Source of the DNA: Helianthus annuus
Lineage: Eukaryota > Streptophyta > Magnoliopsida > Asterales > Asteraceae
Reading direction: 5' to 3'
Length of the DNA stretch: 64,000 bases
Assembly (NCBI RefSeq): GCF_002127325.2
Contig: NC_035435.2
Coordinates: 124,491,127 to 124,555,126, forward strand
Shown: one piece after another, positions 37,601 to 48,048 of the stretch
Layout: every line of letters begins with the position of its first letter
Position numbering within the stretch: position 1 is the stretch's first letter
Translations under genes and position numbers: made by a program
Notes under the pieces: generated by a model
Databases searched by the model: none
What the model was told of the DNA's origin: nothing
Seen by the model: only the letters and a program-made list of their open reading frames with translations

Positions 37601-37800
37601 TTCCAAAAGATGAAATCACGTAGAGGACAACTGTAAGAAAATTTTATTGACATCTATTGTTTAGAGTTTTATTGAAGTTTGTTTTACATGTTTTTTTTGT
37701 AAGAAAATTTTAACGACATTTGATGTTTAGAGTTTTATTGAAGCTTATTTTACATGTTTTTTTTTGCACCTCCTGAGGGAAAATCCTGGATCCGCCACTG
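34677..37800 (+). mobile_element. Complete Tip100-like hAT transposon
   Basis: 3124 bp. The left end CATGGGCGGAT is a degenerate match to the right end, which reads CAGTGGCGGATCCAGG on the minus strand. Both sides carry the 8-bp target duplication GTTGCTGA (34669-34676, 37801-37808), exactly the hAT size. The interior holds one transposase gene in plus orientation. CAGTGGCGGATCC-type ends are typical of plant hAT elements whose transposase has a TTF-type zinc finger. The decayed left TIR and frameshifted gene suggest it is no longer active. Confidence 0.93.
35278..37636 (+). pseudogene. hAT (Tip100/TTF-type) transposase, frameshifted
   Basis: The first frame, from ATG 35278, gives MEGFFKRKESSS..., then the TTF zinc-finger start (WLNGPCQPRG, FVKTWFDDYGKWLEYS). 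It breaks at about 35540-35590 and continues in the +1 frame with CVLCCYLF, the second cysteine cluster of the finger, to the stop at 37634-37636. Later motifs: first catalytic Asp in LLVDESSD (near 36120), second in GQGYDGANNMRGE (near 36310), CFAHQLQLVVV (near 36410), and the C-terminal hAT dimerisation block LPVATATVERCFSAVKIV (near 37437). The junction holds roughly 35 nt more than I would expect between the two finger halves. GTAGGT...TTCAG within it resembles an intron, but splicing it does not restore frame. Everything after the shift is open for 2 kb, so decay is recent or limited. Confidence 0.9.
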
Positions 37801-37808
37801 GTTGCTGA

Positions 37809-38284
37809 AAACAGAGATTTTCATATACAAGGTGAGTTTCTCATCTTTCCTCGAGAGGGAAAGCAAACCGGGTTCGCGCGTGCCCGCACGAACTGAGGCA
37901 ACTTCTTTGTTGATCCAGACAATACGTCGGGTGATGGTCACTCGCGCCCAAGCCTGGTGTGAGATTTGGGACCATACCCCTTTCAGATAACCCGAACACT
38001 GAATCATGACCCTGAACAATGAATCGAGTAGCGATGATGTAATCCAAATCGAGTTTTAAAAAAACAATCGAACAACCACAATGAAATCAAGGTCGAGTTC
38101 GGAGTGGGAGATGTGAGTTCGAGGAAGTAGATGTAGCCTCTGATCATTTTTGAAAGGAGACACCCCTCAAGGAGATGCGATAGATTTTAAGGGGTAATTT
38201 AGTAAATCTATTTTTTACTGTACAATTCCATTTACAACTTTTCAAACCAAACACAATATAAATTTCTATTGAAATTAATTCCAA
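37809..38284. other. Flank of hAT insertion, no gene
   Basis: Continuation of the sequence interrupted by the hAT element. Contains TCGCGCGTGCCCGCACG (37874-37891) and a stretch of GAATCATGACCCTGAACAATGAATCG-like direct words. No gene recognised. Confidence 0.4.
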
Positions 38285-38320
38285 CTAGGGTTAAGACCCG
38301 CCCGCGTTGCGGCGCGGGTA
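38285..38320 (-). mobile_element. Helitron-like 3' terminus, minus strand
   Basis: CTAG at 38285-38288. Read on the minus strand it follows a CCCGC/GCGGG hairpin (about 38298-38319) by about 11 nt and is followed by T. The body would extend right into the AT-rich 38.3-39.1 kb segment, which has repeated words such as AAAACGTATTATATTTGAC and GTACATAAATATGCAC but no ORF. Confidence 0.45.
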
Positions 38321-39614
38321 CATCGGAAACATTGAATGGATTAGTCCAAACGTTATATGATGCATTAACCATATGAAAATACATATTTCGACGTACCCAG
38401 TTGAACTCAGTGTAACCTATATAAGCATTGTGACTGAATCAAACATAAGTAAATGGAATTCATATCGAACAATCATAATGTATTATATGTGACCCAACTC
38501 ATACATAGAAAACGTAACGGGTATGAAGGAAAATATGCACATGTAATCGAAATGGATTAATTAGAGCTTTCGGAAAAAGGGGAGAAAAAGAAACCATAAT
38601 TTGACTCCACTCAGTTCAAAAAAAAAACTTTACGAAACATACATAAAATAAACACGAAAACATATTATATTTGACCTGAATCATTTCCCAAAAAAATTTA
38701 CGTCGAAACGTAGAACAAATTGAATTTATACCAAAACATACATAAAAATATGCACGTAAAAATGGTTTCTTTAAACGAAAACGTATTATATTTGACTTAA
38801 CTCGACTATAAAAAAAAGTTTACGTCGGAATGTAGAACAAATCATATTTATACATACTCGTACATAAATATGCACCTAAAAAATAGTTTTTAAGTAAAGG
38901 AAGTATAGGTGTTAACCGAAACAAAATATTAGTAAAAAATTTAATAGGTTAAAAACGTTCGTAAAACCGTGCCAAGTAGCACCAATGCCACAACGACATC
39001 AACTCTCAACATTGTAAAAATAAAATAGATAAAATAGTAAAAATTACATTGAACGAAAAGGATACTACAATCGTTGAACGACGTACACCCGTTACAGTGT
39101 CTTAATGCGAATAAAAAATTAAACAAAAATGTAAAACGTATAAAATAATAACTTAGTCGATCTAGGACCCGCCCGTTGCGGGGAAGTTTTCAAAAGGAAA
39201 AAAATGGGCGGCGTTGTGACGGGTCTGTCAAATATGAAAAAATAGAGCAAAAACGTTTAACCTCACATGCGCGCTACAACATGTTAACTCACAAAATTTA
39301 GAACGAAACGTAAAAAGAAGAACATGCGAAAGATAAAAAGTATTGGGGACCAAATTTGTAAATAATAAAGTATTGTGTAAAATGACAAAAGATGAAAAAG
39401 TTTAAGTTAAAAGTAAAAATTTCAAATGGATTAAAATGTAAAAGAAAAAACCTTAAGGTTGAAAGTGAGAAATCAAGTTTTTTCAAATGGGTTAAAAATG
39501 TAAAAGAAAAAACTTTAAAGTTTAAAATGAAAAATCAAGGTTTTTTTTTTTTTTGAAACACTCCCCAAGCATGGAGTACAAGTATTTGATGCACTAAAAA
39601 GTTGTTAATTTATA
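38321..39614. other. AT-rich segment, probable Helitron bodies
   Basis: No coding region. Another CCCGCCCGTTGCGGGG hairpin next to CTAG is at 39172-39195. 39425-39545 repeats an AAATGGGTTAAAATGTAAAAGAAA-type unit twice. A T run at 39541-39554 may be a truncated retroposon tail. Confidence 0.4.
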
Positions 39615-40105
39615 GAGTTAATTACACAAATGGGTCATGTGGTTTATACCTAATTTCGTCTTTGGGTACTAACTTTTTATTTTAACAGATTTAGGTTCAA
39701 TGGTTTCAATTTTGTAACACCTTTGGGTACTAACACCAAAATTAGTTAATTAATGACTAAAATACCCTTGCATTTTTTTAAGTTTATCAATGTAACACAT
39801 TTGGGTACTAACACCTAATTTTATTTAAGTTTAAATCAATTTTACAAAATCTATTTATTTTTTTTTTTATTTTCGTCTTTTTATTATATCTCTTAATTAA
39901 CTTAAAGTCTATTTATTTTTTTTTCATATTTTTATTAAATTTCTTATTTAACATAAAATCTACTTGTTACACCAGTATTTTTTTAAAATAGATTTTTTAA
40001 ATAAAATCTACTAGCTATATAGTTTTATGTAAATTAAATTTCTTACTAGTTTTAAATAATGTAAACCTTACTCGTTTTGAATTTTGGATATATATGATTG
40101 ATAAT

Positions 40106-40152
<47 letters not shown>

Positions 40153-40967
40153 TCTTTCATGTAAAAAAAATTAAGCCATTTTTAACTCGTTTTTTGTTCA
40201 TTTACATTTTACTATTTTAGAAAGATATTTAATTTACATAAAATCTACTAGTTGCACCAGTAAAATCTACTAGCTATATAGTTTTATATAAATTAAATAT
40301 CTATTTTACAAAAAAGAAAAACGAGCTAAAAAAAGGCTTAAATTTTTTTAGTTTTATCTAAAATACCTAGCTATATAGTTTTATCTAAAATACCTAGCTA
40401 TATAGTTTTATGTAAATTAAATATCTTTCTAAAATAGTAAAATGTAAATGAACAAAAAAACGAGTTAAAAAAAGGCTTAAATTTTTTTACATGAAAGATA
40501 TTTATTATTATCAATCATTTTCAATCCAAAACTGAAAACGAAAATTTAATTTACATAAAACTATATAGCTAGTAGATTTTATTTAAAAAATCTATTTAAA
40601 AAAATACGGGTGTAACAAGTAGATTTTATGTTAAATAAGAAATAAATAAAAATATGAAAATAAAAAAAAATAAATAGAGTTTATGTTAATTAAGAGATAT
40701 AATAAAATAATGAAAATAAAAAAATAAATAGATTTTGTAAAATTGATTTAAACTTAAATAAAATTAGGTGTTAGTACCCAAATGTGTTACATTGATAAGC
40801 TTAAAAAAATGCAAGGGTATTTTAGTCATTAATTAACTAATTTTGGTGTTAGTACCCAAAGGTGTTACAAAATTGAAACCATAGAACCTAAACCTGTTAA
40901 AAAAAGAAGTTAGTACCCAAAGGCGAAATTATGTATAAACCACAGGACCCATTTGTGTAATTAACTC
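39615..40967. mobile_element. Mutator-like foldback element, 1353 bp (copy 2)
   Basis: Starts GAGTTAATTACACAAATGGG and ends with its complement; perfect 9-bp TSD TAATTTATA (39606-39614, 40968-40976). Almost the whole element is one inverted repeat of about 650-bp arms meeting near 40.3 kb. A (TAA)n tract (40097-40148) is expanded only in the left arm. No coding region. Confidence 0.88.
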
Positions 40968-40976
40968 TAATTTATA

Positions 40977-41529
40977 TATGAAATAATTCCAAATACAATT
41001 CCAATTAACATTTCTCAGCATTCCACTTGTTGTGCAATCTTTGTCCTTTTAATCCAAAAATCCACTGTAATTCCAAAATTTTAACTAAATGTAAATATAA
41101 TAATAAATATAGTAAGTATTACAGCTCAATAATTTTTTTCCATACTTTTATAATCAGTTAATGTTACAAGTTTCACACTTTTTTTATATTACAAGTTTCA
41201 TTTTTATCTTTTTAAATATTTGAGAGTTTATGTTCTCATGACTACGATAAACAAATGCTACCAAATACCGAAACCACCCTACCGAACCGTAATTACCTTA
41301 CTGAATCATTTTTTATACCAATTCAGTATCCACTTTTTGATGTTTTCAAGATCAGTACTTTCGATATGGTATCAGTATTTTTCTAATTTTTATCTTCAAA
41401 TACCGTACCAATATTGTACCATACCAAGCATTTTTAGTAACAGTACCTAGTTTTCAAAATTTTCATATCAATACTTTCTGTACAGATACGATAACAAACC
41501 CATCCCTACTCATGAGCAAATTGTTTTAT
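40977..41529. other. Intergenic, with ATACCG/GGTAC repeat
   Basis: 41250-41510 is a degenerate ATACCG-rich block ending CCCATCCCTACTCATGAGC, like the blocks near 31.8 kb. A 65-70-bp stretch at 41475-41538 recurs at 41880-41950, so the MULE-MITE at 41539 lies between two copies of a direct repeat. Confidence 0.45.
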
Positions 41530-41538
41530 TTATATTTG

Positions 41539-41838
41539 GAGTTAATTACTGTTTTCGTCCCTGTGGTGTGTCAAAAATCACTATTTTAGTCCATTAGTTT
41601 AAAAATTGTGATTTCAGTCCTTGTGGTTTCACTTTCGTAACCATTTCAGTCCCTGTGGTTTCACTTTCGTAACCATTTCAATCTATTTATTCTGTTAGTA
41701 TAGGGGCTGAAATGGTTACGAGGTGGACTGAAATGGTTACGAAAGTGAAACCATAGGGACTGAAATCGCAATTTTTAAACTAATAAACTGAAATAGTGAT
41801 TTTTGACAAACCACAGGGACGAAAACAGTAATTAACTC
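41539..41838. mobile_element. Mutator-like foldback MITE (copy 3)
   Basis: 300 bp, GAGTTAATTACTG...CAGTAATTAACTC, core TCCCTGTGG. Perfect 9-bp TSD TTATATTTG (41530-41538, 41839-41847). Confidence 0.88.
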
Positions 41839-41847
41839 TTATATTTG

Positions 41848-42395
41848 TAATCAATTTTCGCAATTTTCAGGATCAATACTTTCTGTATCGATACGATAAC
41901 AAACCTATCCCTACTCATGAGCATATTGTTTTATTTACATTTGTAATCAATTAATATTACATATAGTAATAGAATGAAAGAGATTTGCATTTTATACATT
42001 TTAACAATGAAGGAATTTAGCATTTAATATCATTTAGTGATATTAAAATATTTCCCTTGGAATTTAGCATTTAATATAACAATCGAAGTCTTGGAACTCT
42101 GATATAAGAGAAGCAATGAAGTGGACAACAGGTGTCCTGAAATGAAACCTCCGTAGGACACGTGTGAAGCATAACGAAGGAAAAACGTGTGAAAAAAAAT
42201 ATTAGGGCTAAGATCGAACCTGAGTGGAATTGGGATTTAAGGGAAAAACAACCAGTCCGTCATAGGCACTAATCCAATAAAGAAGGAATAAGAAATGTAT
42301 AAATACAATAAAAAAACGTGTGAAAGAAGGGAAAAAGGGAAATGATGTGAAGCCTTGTGTATTACTATTCATAAGCTTTCCTAATTAATATATAA
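41848..42395. other. AT-rich DNA without supported gene
   Basis: Contains a GTGATATTAAAATATTTCCC word (about 42038) that recurs at 44701 beside the second Helitron-like region. Short complementary words GTGTCCT and AGGACAC are near 42141 and 42165. Confidence 0.4.
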
Positions 42396-43451
42396 CTAGT
42401 GTGATTCCCTCCGCGCTACGCGGCAGAAATTCGGTTGGTATCGGTTTAGTTCATTACGGTACTGACACTTAATATAGGAACCAAAAAAGTTAAGTCATCT
42501 TTTACATTAATAGAAAACCCTTAAAATGAACACCGGTCCCGGCTTCGATAATAGCGAAACAGATACTGATGTTCGGTAAGAATTAGTTAAGTTCGTTACA
42601 GTACCGACGCTCATAGCCTACGGCACCAAAAAGAATTCTATATTGAATGCAAACCTGCGTATTCAATCGAAATACACATATGCATATTCAGTTTTTTTTA
42701 GCTTTAAAAAGTTACTAACGCAAGCTATTACAAAAAAATCAAATTCAATAATAAATCAAATAAACACAAATACCTAAAAATTATTACTTAGTGTTCATCA
42801 TACTTCTAAACTAACATATAAAGTTATAATTGTTATTAGTTAATTAATTAGCTAAGTAATGAGTGTATATAATCTTTTGATGGTTAGTTAAAATTGAAAA
42901 CCGTAATCTTATTATGTATCAATAACATGAGTAGTATTACCTACTTAATTACTAATCACATTATGTATTAGTATTTTTTTTTTTAAATGTCAACTTTCTT
43001 ATGTTAGGCCACCACAATCTCTAAACTGGAGAGCCCTGTTGCTCCATGTTAGCCAGACTATGTTGTCTTAACCTGACTCATACTGGCTTCAGAGTTTGGC
43101 TTGAGTGTTCTCCCGGTGAACCATACCCCCAACAGCCACTTGACAAACGTTGTGCTACTACAAAAGCTGAATACTCTCTGACGTAACATACGGTAGAACG
43201 AAAACCTGAGTTGACTCAGGATATAAATTATTATTATTGTTGTTATTATTATTATAGTATGTAGAGCTCATATTTTCTCCCATTGCCCTTTGACACCTCT
43301 TCTTATCTATTTGTTTTTATAACTCTACCTAGCTCATCTTTAGAATATTTATTGCTTTCTTCAATGACGATAATATATAAAAGAATCAATATTTTTGTTA
43401 CTGTTCATCAACCCTTTAAATTCATATGTATAATTCCTAATTAATATATAA
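42396..43451 (-). mobile_element. Helitron-like unit 1, minus strand (putative)
   Basis: CTAG at 42396-42399. On the minus strand it is preceded by a CCGCG/CGCGG hairpin and 11 nt, as at Helitron 3' ends. The 17 bp outside this end (from TCCTAATTAATATATA) are repeated just outside the next such end at 43452, so the unit in between may be a Helitron in tandem. Contains a SINE-like insertion at 42973-43210. The 5' TC end was not identified. Confidence 0.4.
42973..43210 (-). mobile_element. SINE-like retroposon, minus strand
   Basis: T run at 42973-42984 (poly(A) on minus), then sequence sharing ACAACATA and the 3' tail context with the SINE at 33006-33230. Head and TSD not resolved. Confidence 0.4.
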
Positions 43452-43500
43452 CTAGTTAATTTTCCACCCGCGCGTTTCGGCGGGGACCTAATGTCTGGAA
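43452..43500 (-). mobile_element. Helitron-like 3' terminus 2, minus strand
   Basis: CTAG 43452-43455; minus-strand hairpin CCCGCCG-AAA-CGCGCGGG about 11 nt upstream, then T. The body would run right, into the GGTACCG-rich region. Confidence 0.5.
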
Positions 43501-43659
43501 AACGTGTGTCGGCAACGGCAAGCAGATACGGAATATCAAAACATAAATAAAAATGACGTGGTAACGATAGTCACTCCGTCCTAAAAAACGATTTTAAATA
43601 ATCTAATATATAATAATAGGACCCACACGTCCTACACGTTGGAAATTCAGTTGTTTTCA

Positions 43660-44555
43660 GTTTAGCTATTACGGTGCTAACACGTTAAAATATGGATGAG
43701 CTCGGTACCGGTAACGGCACCGAATGTACCGATCCGGAAAATCATCGAAATTAGGTACCGGCACCGAAAATGCTCTGTACGATACGGTATGTTATGGTAT
43801 TTGAAGGTAAAAATCAGTAAATACATGTATGGTGCTAGACCGGTGTCGAACCGAAAGTAACGGTTCTAAAAACGCCAAAAGGTGGGTACCAAATTGGTAC
43901 CGAAAATGATTGGTATAGTAAATTTGGTACCGATATGATACCGGTTTGATTATAGGATTTGATACGATTTGCACATCAATAATCTAAATATCCAAGTTAA
44001 TTTTACATGCTACAATTCATTCATTATAGAAAAAGACAAAAAAGAAAACAAAATAAGTTGTGTATATAAAATCTCATTCAAACGAAATACAGTTTACTTA
44101 GAGTGTGTATGAAAAGTAATCTAAACGGTGCAATTACTTGCGTTGCTACAGGATTTGATGAGCTTGGTACCAACTGGTACCGAAAATACCGTTACCGAAA
44201 ATCCCCAAAAGTGGGTACCGGTCCCGAATATACCTGGTACGATACGGTTCGGTACCGGTCGGTACTGGTACGGTACCGATATTTGAGGGTAAAAACCGGT
44301 GAATACTACTGGTGCCGAACCGATACCGAAAATGTCAAAAGTCGGTACCGAAAATATACCCGGTTTGATAAATTTGATAACGGTACCGGTACCCGATACC
44401 ATTTATACCATTGATGAAGGTAAAAACCGGTTAATACCGGTGCCGAACCGATACCGAAAATGTCAAAAGTCGGTATCGATTCGGTACCAAAAATATACCA
44501 GGTTTGATAAACATATCGGTACCCGATACCATTTGCTTATACCATTCATGATGTT
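43660..44555. repeat. GGTACCG-rich repeat cluster
   Basis: Dense CGGTACCG, ACCGATACCG and GGTACC words on both strands. 44289-44414 and 44419-44550 are an imperfect tandem duplication of about 130 bp (both contain GCCGAACCGATACCGAAAATG). ORFs of about 100 aa arise on both strands from the self-complementary repeat and are not credible. Confidence 0.6.
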
Positions 44556-44579
44556 ACTAATCATTGTGTTTGAATTTTA

Positions 44580-44700
44580 ATGTATAGAGAATTAATATAT
44601 TTTAATTTAATTTTAATTTTAATTTTAATTTTATTAATTTTATTTTAATTTAATTTAATTTTAATTTAATTTAATTTAATTTTAATTTTAATTTAATTTA
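44580..44700. repeat. Low-complexity TTTTAATTTAATT tract
   Basis: About 110 bp composed only of A and T in TTTAATT-type units. Confidence 0.85.
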
Positions 44701-45023
44701 GTGATATTAAAATATTTCCCTTTTAAATTAAATATCATGACAAGTTGTTATGAGAACAAGTTAGTGTTATTAATTTCAATTATGGTTTCCATTCTTGTAA
44801 AATATGTGTCGATATCCTTTCGAACATATTTCTTTTGGTTTCTATATCGAATGTCGGTGTCATACCGAACTAAACCGATATCAACCGAAACTCCACTGCA
44901 CAGCGCAAGACTTTTTTACTAGTTTTTATACAAATAGTTACCATTATGTTTACGAATTAAAGAATATCAAACTTATGTCAAATTTGGCTGTGGGATATAG
45001 GTTGTTAATTTTTTTTTTTATTA

Positions 45024-45352
45024 GAGTTAATTACATAGTTAGTCCCTGTGGTTTGCACAAAATAATATACTTAGGTTCTAATAGTTTAAAATCACCTTCT
45101 AGGGTATTAACTTTTCATTTTGTAACGTTTGGAGGTATTAACTTCTAGGGTATTAACATAGTCAGTCCCTGTGATTTGCACAAACTAACATACTTAGGTA
45201 CTAATAAAATGTGATTTTAAGCCTACAAATAACGTTAATACCTCCAAACGTTACAAAATGAAAAGTTAATACCCTAAAATGTGATTTTAAACTATTAGTA
45301 CCTAAGTATGTTATTTTGTATAAACCACAGGGACTAACTATGTAATTAACTC
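45024..45352. mobile_element. Mutator-like foldback MITE (copy 4)
   Basis: 329 bp, starting GAGTTAATTACATAG and ending with the complement. Perfect 9-bp TSD TTTTTATTA (45015-45023, 45353-45361). The left arm is partly duplicated (ATTAACATAGTCAGTCCC near 45153). Confidence 0.88.
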
Positions 45353-46263
45353 TTTTTATTATTAGCTAATTCCTGATGTGTTTCTTCAACATTATTTGTC
45401 TTTTAAATAACATTATTTGTTTTTTACATAAAAACAATTTAAAAACTAACGTACTTACAAAGAAATAATCCATTTTCTTATTTTTATTCTAAGTTATCTT
45501 TATAATAAGAGTAAACTTCCGTTTTACTCCCTGTGGTTTGGTCACTTTAACGGTTTTGCCCCAAACATTTAAAAATAGCCATTTTACTCCCTGATGTTTC
45601 TATTTTTTCGCCATTTTGCTCCATGACGTTAACTACATCCATATTGTATGTTAACTAAAAGGGTATTTTCGTAATTTCAAGTATAAAATAAGGGTATTTT
45701 TGTAATTTACGTATATTATATATTTCTATCTTTATATACCCCCACATATTGAAACCTGTAGATCCACTGCTTCCTCCCTCCTCCCCATCGCCAACCACCA
45801 CCATCCATCACCTCTGGCTGCCACCACCAACTACCATATGACCACCACATTCACTTTTCTCCTTCCCCCATTCCCTAGACAACCATCACCTCCATCCACC
45901 ACTTGAACCGCCGTCCAGATCTCCAGCCGCCGGCAACTGGAGTTTGAAAAGGGTTACCGGAACCCTAGCTCTGTTGATAGCGGCGCCGCCGCCCCTGTGT
46001 CTCCTCTTCGTCGCTAGCCCTTCACCACCACGTTCTGCTCTATCGTCTACATTACAAACACTAACATCAGATTTAGGCCTTAAACTAACCTGTCAACACC
46101 TGAACATCTCTGATTTAACCTGTTTTCCACCGGCCATACTAGAATCGAGTGAACAATCCAGGTCATTTCCCTGAAACGAAACCCCATGAGTCACCTTCAT
46201 TGTTGATGTCATCAACTGAGGGCTTGAATATACACCATTGTGCAGTCAAAAAGTGGACTTGAA

Positions 46264-46594
46264 TGAATCTCCGGCGCCGATTCAAGCTTTTTGGACTTGA
46301 ATGCTCTGGTTCAGATCCACCACCATCACTTACAAAGAATCTCCGGCACCAATTCAAGCTTTTTTAACCTCCAACTGCACCCATACCAAATGAATCTCCG
46401 GCGCCGATTCAAGCTTTTTGGACTTGAATGCTCTGGTTCAGATCCACCACCATCACTTACAAAGAATCTCCGGCACCAATTCAAGCCTTTTTAACCTCCA
46501 ACTGCACCCATACCAAATGAATCTCCGGCGTCGATTCAAGCTTTTTGGACTTGAATGCTCTGGTTCAGATCCACCAACATCACTTACAAAGACT
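46264..46594 (+). repeat. 127-bp tandem repeat, about 2.6 copies
   Basis: Copies start at 46264, 46391 and 46518. Each is itself two related halves (AATCTCCGGCGCCGATTCAAG and AATCTCCGGCACCAATTCAAG). The open frame MNLRRRFKLFGLECSGSD repeats with it, but three short overlapping ORFs with no family match are weak evidence for a gene. Confidence 0.8.
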
Positions 46595-46703
46595 GGCACA
46601 CCAAAGGAATCTCCAGCGCCGGTGACTTTCGTCCATCACTCCGCCGCCGCTGGCCAACGATTTGTCCATCACTCCGCTGATCTCCCTTCTAATTTAGGGT
46701 TTT

Positions 46704-46706
<3 letters not shown>

Positions 46707-46756
<50 letters not shown>
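46707..46756. repeat. (AT)n microsatellite
   Basis: About 50 bp of uninterrupted AT dinucleotide inside the MULE cargo. Confidence 0.95.
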
Positions 46757-46758
<2 letters not shown>

Positions 46759-47523
46759 CTGGTAGTTTGGGTTTAAAGTGTGCCGCCGGAGATGGTGCAA
46801 GGTGGCGTTGGTGGTCGGGTATGGGTGGTGGTGGTGGTGGTGGTCCGATGGAGCAGGTTCAAGGTGGTGGTCGGGTGGGGGCAGTGCACACGGTGGTGGT
46901 GAGGTGGTTGTCGGTGATGGAGAAGACAGAGAGAGTGTATATAGAGAGAAGAAAGCGAGAGGATAGAGAAGAGTTAGAGATAGAGAGTGTAAATAATGAT
47001 TGTATATATTTATATATTTTATTTAATATTGAATATCAATAAAAATGGATTTAAGGAATTAATAATGGATTTTAAAAAATCAATTTAAATACAGATTTAT
47101 AGAATTACCATAATACCCTTATCTTTAACAAACATTTTAGACAGAGTTAGTGACGGGGAGTGAAATGGAGATAAGTTAAATAGATCAAGTAGTAAAGTAG
47201 TAAAATGACTATTTTTAAAGGTTTGGGGCAAAACCGTTAAAATGACCAAATCACAGAAAGCAAATGAGAAGTTTACTCTTATAATAATATGATCCTTTCA
47301 CATAAAAGATAAAACAGAATATTAAGAAGTGATTCCAATTGTTAGAAAAATAAATTAAACAAAGTAAAATATATACAAGATTATCATGAAACGCATGCAA
47401 AACATTAAAGGCACATGAGAAAACACAAGTAAAATGTTTTTCCATCTTTCAACTTCGATATCCCCAAGATGCATGCAACATGCGGTACACGGTACACCAT
47501 GTTCACACCCCACCCCCACCCAA

Positions 47524-47750
47524 TTTTTTTTTAAACGATAAATTTGGATTACTGACGGACTACTGGAATATTATCGTGCCACTAGCGAAACCATCCGATC
47601 ATATCCATCTCCATTAGGCATAATGCCTATACACAAATTCAGGAGGAAGCCCAATAAATATGGAAAAACCCTCCTTGTGGGAATCGAACCCAGGACCACC
47701 CCACCCCACCCAATATTATACACATGACTAGCGTCTATTGAGCTATAAAC
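47524..47750 (-). mobile_element. tRNA-derived SINE, minus strand
   Basis: On the minus strand: A-box-like TAGCTCAATAGAC (47744-47732), B box GGGTTCGATTCCC (47692-47680), a body of about 150 bp and a terminal A run (47532-47524). This is the full layout of a tRNA-derived SINE. GGGGTGGG runs next to the B box look like an internal expansion. Confidence 0.7.
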
Positions 47751-47766
47751 ATTTATTTATCAAATC

Positions 47767-48040
47767 TACATGAATAAGTATTTAGTAAATAATAAACGAG
47801 CTTGATGAATAAAATAATTAAGTATTTAGTAAATAATAAATGAGCTTGAGTCTCTTTAAGCTTAGTTTGAATTCAAACTTTCATAAATTAAACGAGCTAA
47901 ACTCAAACTTATTGACTTATTTACAATTCACGATAGACTCAAGCTTTTTAGAGCCTAAAGTGTTTAATAAAATTTGAGCTTTTTTCGTTAAACAAAATTT
48001 GTTCTCGATTATATAACTCCTATATTATATGTGTGGATTC
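47767..48040. other. AT-rich DNA with GAGCTTGA-type repeats
   Basis: A 45-bp-period direct duplication containing AAGTATTTAGTAAATAATAA (about 47776 and 47821) and several GAGCTT/AAGCTC words. No gene. Confidence 0.45.
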
Positions 48041-48048
48041 ATAATTAT

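Larger units (their letters stand above)
45509..47278. mobile_element. Mutator-like element with cargo, 1770 bp (copy 5)
   Basis: Terminal arms of about 90 bp (GAGTAAACTTCCG..., ...GTTTACTC) and a perfect 9-bp TSD TTATAATAA (45500-45508, 47279-47287). The interior is not foldback sequence: a pyrimidine-rich CCACCACCATCC stretch (45770-45930), a 127-bp tandem repeat (46264-46594), (AT)n (46707-46756) and a purine-rich GGTGGTGGTGG stretch (46800-46960). Cargo this different from the arms is typical of Pack-MULE-like elements. I do not recognise a source gene. Confidence 0.85.

Noticed and set aside
44103..44580. Overlapping ORFs of about 100 aa on both strands
   Set aside because: The underlying GGTACCG repeat is self-complementary and generates mirrored ORFs; no family match.
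46767..47042. Gly-rich 91-aa ORF
   Set aside because: It is a translation of a GGTGGT-rich stretch within MULE cargo next to (AT)n; no supporting context.
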